Positions 49,550-58,549 of a DNA stretch of 64,000 nucleotides are shown one piece after another. The stretch's first letter is position 1, and every line of letters starts with the position of its first letter. The DNA is from Colwellia sp. Arc7-D (GTDB taxonomy: Bacteria > Pseudomonadota > Gammaproteobacteria > Enterobacterales > Alteromonadaceae): positions 2,170,001 to 2,234,000 of the forward strand of contig NZ_CP028924.1 in the NCBI RefSeq assembly GCF_003061515.1. The letters are read 5' to 3'. The translations under genes and the position numbers were made by a program. The notes under the pieces are model-generated. The model did no database searches. It worked only from the letters and a program-made list of their open reading frames with translations, and was not told the DNA's origin.

Positions 49550-51694
49550 TTATTGAACCCCTAGTGCTTTATATACAGCATCGACGGGATCACTAAAGAA
49601 ACTAACTTGGAATTTGGTAAAAGTTTCCGCTGGAACTGTTGGAATATCTGTCGCTGATGCCATTGGAAGTAATACTTTGGTAGCTCCAGCTTCTAATGCA
49701 ACCTGCATGCTAGAAGCTAAGTCTTGCACAGGGTTAACAACACCGCCAAGTGTCATACTTCCTAGTACTACCATCTGTTCTTGTACTGGTTTATTAAGAA
49801 GTATTGAACAACAAGAGACTAGTGATGATAAGCTTGCTGAATGACTATTACCTGAGCTTTGCAAATCAATGAAGTGTAGATGAAATTCGTGCTCAGAAAA
49901 TCTAGAACTTGCAGCAATTCGGTTCAAATTACCTTTAAAATATTCAAAACCTACACGTACTTGTTCTTTTGCTGAAGTGTCAGAACCCAATCCAGAAGTA
50001 GAGTGTTTGCCATTACCAGCAGTCATTTGGCTTTCAAGGCGGTATACACCTAATTTACCACCAGATCCATTGCTGACAAAATGAACTACACCTGCATTTG
50101 TAATACCTGCAGGTATTAAGTTTGAACCACCCTGCTCAGGTACGTTAACGAAAAACTCTTCAAAGGTTTCATTATCAATGTAGCTAAAGTTAACATCAAA
50201 GAATTCCATCCCACCAATTTTTTTAAGTTGCTCTTTTACACGACGACGAACTTCAAGTGCATATATTAAGCACGTTCTTACTTCATCCTTCGTGTAATCC
50301 CCATGGGGCACCAATAGTTTTAATAGGCCTGAAGTTGTTCTTCTAACGCCAATAACATCACGTTGATTTAAGTTATTACCTAACTTGAAAAACTTATCTA
50401 TTGCATCAGAGAAAGTTGTTTTACGCATTTCACGCATATACTCAGCTAAATAATCAGTGATCAAACCGAAACGATCAGTGAAGAATTCAGGACGCATTTT
50501 TGGAATTTCCCAGCCAGGAATATATCCATGAAAACGATCGAAAAAAGCACAATCAATCATTTCATCAGGGAAAGGTGCCAAGAGATGACTTGTTTTAACT
50601 AAAGTTTCAACACTGTGATCAATATTACCAACAAACACCATCGATGCCTTTGCTTCAATAGAGTCACGACCACGCGAAAATGATCCTGACGCCATATAAT
50701 CTTTCATGATCTGAATACCGTCTTTGTCTTTAAAGCGTATACCTGCAACTTCATCAAAAGCGACAACATCCCACATACCAACTAAGCCAATTTGGCGAGA
50801 CGACATATTATAAAAAAGATTAGCAACCGTTGTTTGGCCACCAGATACAAGCAATGAGTTGGGTGAACATTCTTTATATACATGTGACTTACCTGTCCCC
50901 CTAGGCCCAAGCTCACACACATTATAATTATTTTCAACAAATGGTATCATCCGCGCAACTAAGTGCCATTTTGCTCTTTGATCTAAATTAGCAGGCTCCA
51001 TGCCGATTGAGCGTAATAACAAATCCATCCACTGATCCAACGTAAATTTTCTACGTGCGTCATATATTTCATCCATATTCATAGATGGCATTTGAATAGG
51101 TTTTAAATTAAAAACACTAAATGGTGATATCTTTTGACCTTCTTCATAGAAATAACTCAATGTTATAATGCACCAGATACCGCCAGTTAAGAGCTTTTCG
51201 TTTTGCTTAACAATATTATTGGGAACGACAGCATCTTTAATACCTAAGTTGGAAAGGTTTGCTTCATAGATATCTTTTTTCTGGTTTAGCTTAACGGATA
51301 CTTTATCAATAACTTTGTATGTACCCTTTTCTCGAATCAACGATTTCGCTTTTTCAGCTTCATCTGGTCGAACATAGTTCTCCGTAAGAATTTTTTTTAC
51401 GTTTTTCATGCCTTCATTGATCAAGTCATCTTCAGCAGAAGAACAATACATACCTAGCAGGTACTCCAGCACGTATACAGGTACGTTAGCTCCTTCTTTG
51501 AGTTGCTTTGTTAAATCTTTCCGTACAACACGACCTTTAAATTCAGTTGTCATTAAGTCGTCTAAATCCATACCTCGAAGATCTGCTTTTTCTTCATTAA
51601 ATGTTGGGGGTAAAGATTCATGAGTCACCTGCTCTGTTAACTCGTTTGACTCACTTTGTTCACTATCCAAATTATTTTCAATGCTCACAACCAC
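49550..51694 (-). CDS. brxL: BrxL, BREX Lon-like AAA+ protein
   Basis: A 714-residue protein of the BrxL family. The AAA+ core has Walker A GPRGTGKS (residues 263-270) and Walker B VVAFDE (310-315), followed by GVRRTTSGLLKLLVPHG. The C-terminal part is a Lon-protease-like fold, with LQSSGNSHSASLSSL where Lon has its serine and GATKVLLP where Lon has its lysine; whether it cuts proteins is uncertain. It ends with VDAVYKALGVQ, like other BrxL proteins. GTG start at 51694; the GTG at 51688 has better spacing from the AGGGGA site. It lies six bases after pglZ. BrxL is part of the type 1 BREX core. Confidence 0.93.
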   Translation of the reverse strand: MVVSIENNLDSEQSESNELTEQVTHESLPPTFNEEKADLRGMDLDDLMTTEFKGRVVRKDLTKQLKEGANVPVYVLEYLLGMYCSSAEDDLINEGMKNVKKILTENYVRPDEAEKAKSLIREKGTYKVIDKVSVKLNQKKDIYEANLSNLGIKDAVVPNNIVKQNEKLLTGGIWCIITLSYFYEEGQKISPFSVFNLKPIQMPSMNMDEIYDARRKFTLDQWMDLLLRSIGMEPANLDQRAKWHLVARMIPFVENNYNVCELGPRGTGKSHVYKECSPNSLLVSGGQTTVANLFYNMSSRQIGLVGMWDVVAFDEVAGIRFKDKDGIQIMKDYMASGSFSRGRDSIEAKASMVFVGNIDHSVETLVKTSHLLAPFPDEMIDCAFFDRFHGYIPGWEIPKMRPEFFTDRFGLITDYLAEYMREMRKTTFSDAIDKFFKLGNNLNQRDVIGVRRTTSGLLKLLVPHGDYTKDEVRTCLIYALEVRRRVKEQLKKIGGMEFFDVNFSYIDNETFEEFFVNVPEQGGSNLIPAGITNAGVVHFVSNGSGGKLGVYRLESQMTAGNGKHSTSGLGSDTSAKEQVRVGFEYFKGNLNRIAASSRFSEHEFHLHFIDLQSSGNSHSASLSSLVSCCSILLNKPVQEQMVVLGSMTLGGVVNPVQDLASSMQVALEAGATKVLLPMASATDIPTVPAETFTKFQVSFFSDPVDAVYKALGVQ

Positions 51695-51700
51695 TTTCCC

Positions 51701-54439
51701 CTAAAAAAAGTCATCTTCAAAAGCTAAATCAATGGTCACTGAATATGTAGTTTTAGTTTTACTTTCAGTATCTTCCATTACTAGCTTATAGCTTATGGTG
51801 CGGTCAAAGCCACTACCTTCTAATTTCACTTGAACGCTTCGTTTACGTTCTTCCATTTTTTCTGATACTGAATCGAACCTTATGTTCTCAGGAGAACTTA
51901 CATGATTGCCTTCAGGGTCTTCAAGCCAAATTTTTAAATCACGATAAACATAACTATCACCAATTGGATCAGCCTGTAAGAATTGAATGCTATCGATATT
52001 TGAAACTATTTTAATTGGGCTATTCAACGGTACAACACCAACTTTTTTCTTAATTTGTTTTTCTTTAACTGTTGAATGAATAGCTCGTAAATGCATAACA
52101 GGAACACAAATTTCCTGGGGCATAATACCACCATGAATAAACTTTGCTCCGCCGACAAAATGGAATCTATTACTACCGCGAGGCACAATAAATTCAGCAT
52201 CTGAGTCTGGTAATACGTTAGCGGTATTAGACATTTTCCCTACCCAGTAACTATCAGCTTTTGGTAAGTTTTCTCCAACTAAATAGCGCTTTTTAGAAAT
52301 TTTAGTGCCTGGGGGCTTAGATTGTAAGGCTGTTCGATCTGACTCTGTAACATCACTTTGATTAAACAAAAATCCGTGATCAGCGGTCAGAATAACTCTA
52401 CCGCCTTTAAGTTTATCGAATATCCTAATTATCAGTTTATCTATTTCATCAATAGCATCTCTTGCTGCTAAAAACGCTTCGTTTTCGGTACCACCATCAT
52501 CACCTATAGCATCAATTTTATTATGATAAATATAAATTGCTGATGAATCTTGAGCTAAATCTCGATATTGCTGATTAGTCCATTTCATTACATCATCATA
52601 CGTACAAGCTATACCACCATGTGCTTGCAAAATTTTATGCCTGTTTTCTGTGCCATGGGCAGAAATACCATCCAACTTATACTCAACACTTTTATTTAAA
52701 TGTGCCGTAAACTTTCTATATGGGAGTAACGACGCCATTCCTGCTTGAGTATATGATGGGACAACACCAAGCTGTGAAGTTAATTCGGATTTATAGCGCT
52801 TACGATTATTAATCGAGTCGTGAATTTCTTTTGCGCACTCATAGCGAAAGGCATCAGAAATAATTACAAACACGCGCTTAACACTAGGTTGAAGTAACAC
52901 TTTTTGAACTTCACGATTGTAGAATTCGTATTGGTTATTAATAATTGGTAATTTCCAATTTTCTAGTAGCGATTCTTTATCTACAAGTTTGCCCCAAGCT
53001 ATTGCAAAATCGTGCAAAAACCAATCTACATACAAGCTTTCAATATCGTCGACTAAACCTGTCAGTTTCAAAATATCAGAGCCGTTCTGTGATGCTCTAA
53101 GAGAGTTTTCAGAAAATATCCGATATGTCGTGTCAAATTGATGTATTTCTACTTCATAAGCTTTATAAAGAGCACTGGCTGTATCAAGTTTTTTAGTGCC
53201 CATAAAATCAAAACCATCTACATACTTTTCTTTAAGCTCATAAAATTTCTTCGCTGATTTTAACGCTCGATGAATTGCCGCATACTTTTCATCTTGATAA
53301 CACCAGTGGCTTCTCAAGCGAATAGAAACCCAATCAGCAATATCATTTGAATTATAAGCAGGTAAATCTTTAGCGAGCATTTTGAGTAACTCTTCTTCTG
53401 CATCGACAAAAGTTTCCACAAAAAGTAAATCACTTGGTTGCTTGAATTCAGCAAGCTTGTTTTTAATTTCTAGCTCGAAAGATACATCTTTAGCAATAAG
53501 ATTGTATGACTTGGAAAGTGTTCTACTTTCACGCCATGCTTTTACAAAATTAATAACCGATGCTTTTTTAGCAGATGTGCTTCCGGCAAGATCTTTAATA
53601 TCTTTAGGAAGCTTTTCATTGAGGCTTTTATCAAAAGTAATTGGTAACAAATGAGACGACAAACTTTGTGCAAATGCAGAGTCAACAACACTAGCCCCTG
53701 ATGACTGTAATCCATGATAGCAATCTGTAACTAATAGCTTAGTTATTAGGTCTTTTACTGAATAAGTGCTTTTTGCACTTTCTTCACTACTACTTAACCA
53801 ATAATCGACATTAAGATAACCAAACTCTTCAATTGCTAATGTCCAAAATGACTTTTCTAAACCATATTTCTCTATTTCTTCGAGTATCTCATCAGCTAGC
53901 TCAGGCGCTTTGCTGTATTTACTTATTAATTCGTTTAAAACTGCAGTAAAGCTGACAGATTCTACTTTAGCTAAAGTGGCGATCATGGCTAATTCTAAAG
54001 CCTTTTTGTCGGCATTGTCAGGAAGCAAGTTTCTTAATTTACTATAACGTTGTTTACTTCCAAAAAATTTCTTATAACGACTAACTAGCTGACGAAACTC
54101 CATTCTCATCCCGAGTTCATTGAGGATCATAGAACTAGAATCAGCATAAAATTGCTGCGCATATAAGCGAATATCGAACAGCCAATCTCTAGTTGGCTCA
54201 TTGACTTTTTCATTACTATAAAGTAAAAAATTCTGCTCTGGCTCTAACAACTCAATACGCTGCTTAACCTCAAGATGCGATTCAGAATCTAGCGCTATAG
54301 CGTTAATTCCTAATGATTGTAATTCGGCACTTAGCTCAGGAAACTGCTCCTGAAACTCATTATCGTCATCTTGCCAAAATACCAAACGGCATTTCTCAAA
54401 CTTGGCAAGTATTCCTTGTTTAATTTGTTCTAAATTCAT
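51701..54439 (-). CDS. pglZ: PglZ, BREX alkaline-phosphatase-like protein (type A)
   Basis: A 912-residue PglZ of the BREX-1 type. The N-terminal part starts IKQGILAKFEKCRLVFWQDD, typical of PglZ-A. The alkaline-phosphatase-like metal site has Asp529 in VFVIISDAFRYECA and Asp687-His688 in ILTADHGFLFNQSD; the DDGGTENEAF segment lies between. A beta-rich C-terminal domain follows. PglZ is essential to BREX defence and host methylation, but its substrate is not settled. It lies directly after the Hsp70 gene and before brxL. Confidence 0.95.
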   Translation of the reverse strand: MNLEQIKQGILAKFEKCRLVFWQDDDNEFQEQFPELSAELQSLGINAIALDSESHLEVKQRIELLEPEQNFLLYSNEKVNEPTRDWLFDIRLYAQQFYADSSSMILNELGMRMEFRQLVSRYKKFFGSKQRYSKLRNLLPDNADKKALELAMIATLAKVESVSFTAVLNELISKYSKAPELADEILEEIEKYGLEKSFWTLAIEEFGYLNVDYWLSSSEESAKSTYSVKDLITKLLVTDCYHGLQSSGASVVDSAFAQSLSSHLLPITFDKSLNEKLPKDIKDLAGSTSAKKASVINFVKAWRESRTLSKSYNLIAKDVSFELEIKNKLAEFKQPSDLLFVETFVDAEEELLKMLAKDLPAYNSNDIADWVSIRLRSHWCYQDEKYAAIHRALKSAKKFYELKEKYVDGFDFMGTKKLDTASALYKAYEVEIHQFDTTYRIFSENSLRASQNGSDILKLTGLVDDIESLYVDWFLHDFAIAWGKLVDKESLLENWKLPIINNQYEFYNREVQKVLLQPSVKRVFVIISDAFRYECAKEIHDSINNRKRYKSELTSQLGVVPSYTQAGMASLLPYRKFTAHLNKSVEYKLDGISAHGTENRHKILQAHGGIACTYDDVMKWTNQQYRDLAQDSSAIYIYHNKIDAIGDDGGTENEAFLAARDAIDEIDKLIIRIFDKLKGGRVILTADHGFLFNQSDVTESDRTALQSKPPGTKISKKRYLVGENLPKADSYWVGKMSNTANVLPDSDAEFIVPRGSNRFHFVGGAKFIHGGIMPQEICVPVMHLRAIHSTVKEKQIKKKVGVVPLNSPIKIVSNIDSIQFLQADPIGDSYVYRDLKIWLEDPEGNHVSSPENIRFDSVSEKMEERKRSVQVKLEGSGFDRTISYKLVMEDTESKTKTTYSVTIDLAFEDDFF

Positions 54440-54466
54440 AATTATTATGTGAAAAACCTTAGTTAA

Positions 54467-56255
54467 TTATGCCTCTTCTACTTTAAGTAGAACAACATCC
54501 AACTTTATATCTTTGGTGACAATAGCTACAAAGTTGATAATACCTATTCTCGTTTTTTTGAAGTTCTGTAAGTTGCTTCTTAAAGTATAAGTTTTCATCT
54601 TTTTTATTGAACTCGCTTAAGAGTTCACCAGGTACCAGATCCCATGCATCATCAACGCTTGTAATGTTAGATCTTACCGCTAAGCCTAGTTGTTCCCCTT
54701 TATAATTAACTAGGCGTAAGGGCTTTTTTGACAATGTATTACTCGAAATTTGTAGAGCGAATTCAAGATCATAAATTTGTAATTCTTGTGGTGCTTGTTC
54801 ATCTAGTGATTGAGCATTAATTTTAATAATTAAATTTTCATCAATCTGATAACTAACGTCAATTCTCTCCTTCATTGGTGGAAAGTCTTTATTAACAGGA
54901 ACGACCATATTCTCATAAGTTGTCCTCCTATCCGTTGCTGCAGACTTGCCAACCATTTGAGGTCTTTTAAAAGTAAATACTGCTTTTCCATCTCTAGGAT
55001 CAGCACAATACATAGACTGAGTAAAAGCATCAGGAGTGTAACCTCTTGACGGTAACTTTGTTCCCTCAGGTATAACAGTTAATAACGAGTTTCTAGCTTC
55101 AACTAACTCGAAGGGTTTTGCTAAGGTTAAACACAAGTCATCATGTGCTATCCATGCAGCACCTTCAGAAATAATCCGATCACCTATGTCTGAAACCTCC
55201 AGTGTAGCAACGCCAAATAATTCTCTTAAATGTTGGCGTATTATTGGCATGTTAACCATGCCACCAGTAGCAAGACATAATGCTATAGTCTGAATATCTA
55301 CATGTGCTTGTTCTTGTGATAATAAGAATTCTATTTCACCAATTCCGGCATCAATAATCGATTTTGAAATACTATCTAGTTCATCTCTGGTTAAAGAGTG
55401 CTCTATTTCTGCCTCATCACCATCAGCATTAAAATAGTCATCAATCCAAATATCAATTTTCACACGTCTAGATAAGTCTATTTTAGCTTTTTCACACTCT
55501 TCAAGCAGCTTTGCTCTCATACCTGGATTTCTAGATTTATTTGTCGCTACATCCCAGCCATATTTCTTAGCATGCTTCTCTTCAATGTAATTTAAAATGG
55601 CTTCATCTAAATAATCACCACCTACTTTGTTATTGCCTCTATTCATTATTTGAACGATAGAGCCATTACGAACTTGGCAAAGTGTTAAATCTAATGTGCC
55701 TCCACCCCAGTCAAAAACTAAGATCATTCTCCCTTCATTCTTTAATAATTCATTTTCACTATCTGGTAGGCTCTTAAAATGACCATATAATGCAGCTAAT
55801 GGCTCGTGTATAAACATCTCAACGTATATACCAGCATCTAGCAAAGCCTCACGAAGCGCTTGACGTCCCCTTCCATCCATAGCTACAGGAATCGTAACAA
55901 CAGCATGTTGCAAGTCAGCAATACCGTCATCATCTTGTTCTTTAGCATCTGCTATAAGAAAGTTCATTAAGTCAGTAACAACTTCCTTTGGGTTCTTTAA
56001 AACTCCGCCAACCGGAAAATCGCTTCCACCTATAAACTTTTTAGGCCCCCTAACAGTGCTCCCTTGAACACCAATAGTTTTTTGTTGAAGCTTGTTTTTA
56101 GCTTTAACACCACAAATAACATCTGTACCTTCATAATGAACAACTGAAGGATGCGGACGATCCCTTACCGTAAATGATTTTACTTTTCCTTTTAGTGTAA
56201 CAACTGAAATTAAGCTATTAGTTGTTCCAAAATCTATCCCTATTTTTTGAACCAT
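54467..56255 (-). CDS. Divergent Hsp70 (DnaK-like) ATPase embedded in the BREX operon
   Basis: An Hsp70 with a full-looking ATPase domain: IGIDFGTTNSLISV (phosphate 1, residues 5-18), GPKKFIG (catalytic lysine region, about 70-76), VVTIPVAMDGRGRQALREA, IHEPLAALYG (Glu151), FDWGGGTLDL (phosphate 2, 181-190) and ATGGMVNMPIIRQHL (adenosine). A shorter substrate-binding-like part follows (IPEGTKLPSRG, then IDVSYQIDENLIIKINAQ), with no DnaK helical lid or EEVD-type tail. As given, the frame stops at 54483 with a cysteine-rich end. Removing one A from the A7 run (T7 at 54553-54559) gives INFVAIVTKDIKLDVVLLKV and a stop at 54467, 595 residues. It overlaps the coiled-coil gene by 16 bases. Confidence 0.92.
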
Positions 56256-57463
56256 TGTAAAGCTCCCTCTATATCTTCTATAACTAAATCTAATTTATCT
56301 ACTGCAAAACTTACTTTAGGTTCATCTTTTTTAAGACCCTTTAATGAAGTTTTAAGAGTCGGTAGCACATCCTCTTCAAGCAAGTTTATTGCCTTAGATT
56401 TTACTTTTCCAGTGTCATCTTTTAAGTGCACACGCTCAGCTTTAACTTGCATAACATCGGTTGTGAACTGTTTTTTAAGAGATTCCACTTCTGCAGTTAA
56501 AACTTTTAGTTGAGTCTCTTTTTCTTCAACACAACTTTTTAATGAAGAAACTTCTAGAATTAGTTTATTATTGTGGTCTGTAATCTGACTAACGGTTTGC
56601 TGTTCTATCATGCACTGTTTTTTAGCGGAGGATTCTTTTTCTTTAAAGTACGCAATACTTTCAACGATTGAGTCGCGGTTTGAAGATAATAATTGTTTAG
56701 CTAAAAAATATGGAATAGACCGTTCTTGTTTCTTATCTTTACTTTTTGTATTTTCAGCTAGAATTTTATAAAACCAATCTAAAATCAAATCAGGCTTAGA
56801 TTTTTCAAACTCATAGCACCATAAACAACTCAAAGCCTGTACATTTTTTCTCATTGAATCAAGTTGAACTAATGTCATGCCTTTCGACTTATCGGCAACA
56901 ACATCAATGTCTTTGCTAATATTGAGAGCCTCTTTAGCCTTGTTGATTTGATTGCTCTTTTTTATCCCTTCAGCACGGAATTCAAATTTTTTCTTAAGTT
57001 GAGCATTCAATATACCTACTGCATCTCTATTATTTTTATATTCAGACAACATTCCCTGAAAAATATTAGACTCCGCATTTAAAGGGTTTAAAAACTCCAA
57101 ACTGCTTACAATACTCACACATATATTAATGAGTAAGCGCTTTATTTCAGAGTGATTGCATTGCTGAGACGATATAGCTAATTGAAGAACTATTTTAAGC
57201 TCCTTATCATTATTTCTTACTAGCTTAATGATATTTTTTAACTCTAATTCTGATAATCTGTCATTAAGTTTAATATTTTTGATTGCCGTTTCATGGGTTG
57301 TCGTCAACTTCAAAGGTTTTGCCTTCAAAGTTTTTTTATCAATTTCAGTTGTAAAAATATCAACTAATATTTCTTTTAATGAGTTCAATACTTTTATCGG
57401 TTTACTTATTTTTGTAATTGAATCTTCACTTTTACCTTTGGGTAAACTTAATTTATCTCTCAT
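56240..57463 (-). CDS. Coiled-coil protein coupled to the Hsp70, possible cochaperone
   Basis: A 407-residue, Lys- and Glu-rich, mostly helical protein of no family I recognise. A coiled coil runs from about residue 280 to 350 (QTVSQITDHNNKLILEVSSL, then EEKETQLKVLTAEVESLKK), followed by a short helical C-terminal domain ending DLVIEDIEGALQWFKK. A long coiled coil before a small end domain is the broad plan of GrpE-type nucleotide exchange factors, but I see no GrpE signature. Its 3-prime end overlaps the Hsp70 start by 16 bases and its start shares one base with the zinc-finger gene stop, so the three are strongly coupled. A partner of the Hsp70 is inferred from that layout. Confidence 0.75.
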   Translation of the reverse strand: MRDKLSLPKGKSEDSITKISKPIKVLNSLKEILVDIFTTEIDKKTLKAKPLKLTTTHETAIKNIKLNDRLSELELKNIIKLVRNNDKELKIVLQLAISSQQCNHSEIKRLLINICVSIVSSLEFLNPLNAESNIFQGMLSEYKNNRDAVGILNAQLKKKFEFRAEGIKKSNQINKAKEALNISKDIDVVADKSKGMTLVQLDSMRKNVQALSCLWCYEFEKSKPDLILDWFYKILAENTKSKDKKQERSIPYFLAKQLLSSNRDSIVESIAYFKEKESSAKKQCMIEQQTVSQITDHNNKLILEVSSLKSCVEEKETQLKVLTAEVESLKKQFTTDVMQVKAERVHLKDDTGKVKSKAINLLEEDVLPTLKTSLKGLKKDEPKVSFAVDKLDLVIEDIEGALQWFKK

Positions 57464-58548
57464 TAGCTATTCTCATCAAATATTTCTAAATTAAAAACTT
57501 CGTTATATTTTAACTTTTTTATGCACTTAGCCATTTCAATGCTATTCCCTTCCATTATGGCTTTTCTAAACAATATATAATCAAGTTTACTTTTATCTTG
57601 TACTGTTAAAGTATGACTGCGCATTCGAGCAACTCGTTGTTGTATAAACTCAAAGGTGGAGCTTTCAAACTCAGTATAAACACACTCTAATATAAGAGAT
57701 GTCATCCTATCTGTAGGGATGCTCTTTGAAGCATCATCAAAGCTCCCCACTTTGTTATTGCAAACATCACCAGAAAAAAAAGTTAAGGCTGTTGTTAAAT
57801 AAGGCAGACTTTGGCCAGCTGTAGGGGTAGTAAAATTGTTTTTATTAAAATCAATTAAAGACACAATTGCTTTCGCTAATAATGATTCATACGTAGATAA
57901 TATGCTGTGAGCTTGATTGAATCGTATTTCATGATCTTCAAAAGTAATAAATTTTGTTTTCCCATCTTTAGCCATTATACCCTGGAGATATTTGACTAAA
58001 CCATCGACATACCATTTAACTGAACTAAGTTTGGATGTACTTTTTATAAACTGGTCTATTAACTCTTCAGTGAAGTCGTCTCGACTCAAAAACAACCAAA
58101 AATATTCATCTACTTTTTCTATTTCTTCAAGTTTAGGGATCGAGATATCGATCTCAAATGTCTTTCGTATTTTTCTATTAAACAGATCTATCTTTAAAAA
58201 CTGATTTAGCTTTTCAGAGACAATAATCTGAATTTGTTCTACATCAGTCTCAACATCATTAATATACATTCTTTGTACATTGCTCAGCTCAATATCATCA
58301 ATTGAAATCGTATCTCTTAGATAAAACCGACTAGAAGTTACTTCTCTTCCTTTAATCCTAAGAGTTGGGTTTTTAGTTGGATGCTTTTCCCACTCATGTC
58401 TTACTCTTAAATCATCACTAGCAAAATTAGAATTACAATAACGACAAGAAAATCTCACAGGTTGGAGCTCTGTTTTTATTCTACTGTCAGGTATAACGAC
58501 AGAACCACCTGTATTTCCTTTATAAACAAATGTTGTTGAATAAAGCAT
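57463..58548 (-). CDS. C2H2 zinc-finger protein of the BREX-embedded module
   Basis: A 361-residue protein with one classical C2H2 finger at the N-terminus: Cys35-x2-Cys38-x12-His51-x4-His56 in FSCRYCNSNF...RVRHEWEKH. The middle carries a segment with VQRMYINDVETDVEQIQIIV and then KTFEIDISIPKLEEIEKVDE; the C-terminal two thirds are helical with no motif I recognise. Classical C2H2 fingers are rare in bacteria and may bind DNA or protein. It starts one base after the DUF262 gene and shares a base with the coiled-coil gene. It may be the substrate or target adapter of the Hsp70, in the role J-proteins fill for DnaK; that is inference, and no J-domain HPD motif is seen. Confidence 0.75.
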   Translation of the reverse strand: MLYSTTFVYKGNTGGSVVIPDSRIKTELQPVRFSCRYCNSNFASDDLRVRHEWEKHPTKNPTLRIKGREVTSSRFYLRDTISIDDIELSNVQRMYINDVETDVEQIQIIVSEKLNQFLKIDLFNRKIRKTFEIDISIPKLEEIEKVDEYFWLFLSRDDFTEELIDQFIKSTSKLSSVKWYVDGLVKYLQGIMAKDGKTKFITFEDHEIRFNQAHSILSTYESLLAKAIVSLIDFNKNNFTTPTAGQSLPYLTTALTFFSGDVCNNKVGSFDDASKSIPTDRMTSLILECVYTEFESSTFEFIQQRVARMRSHTLTVQDKSKLDYILFRKAIMEGNSIEMAKCIKKLKYNEVFNLEIFDENS

Positions 58549-58549
58549 G

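Noticed and set aside
54483..54530. Cys-x2-Cys and Cys-Cys motif at the Hsp70 C-terminus as a metal site
   Set aside because: A one-base change in the preceding homopolymer removes it and gives a natural C-terminus.
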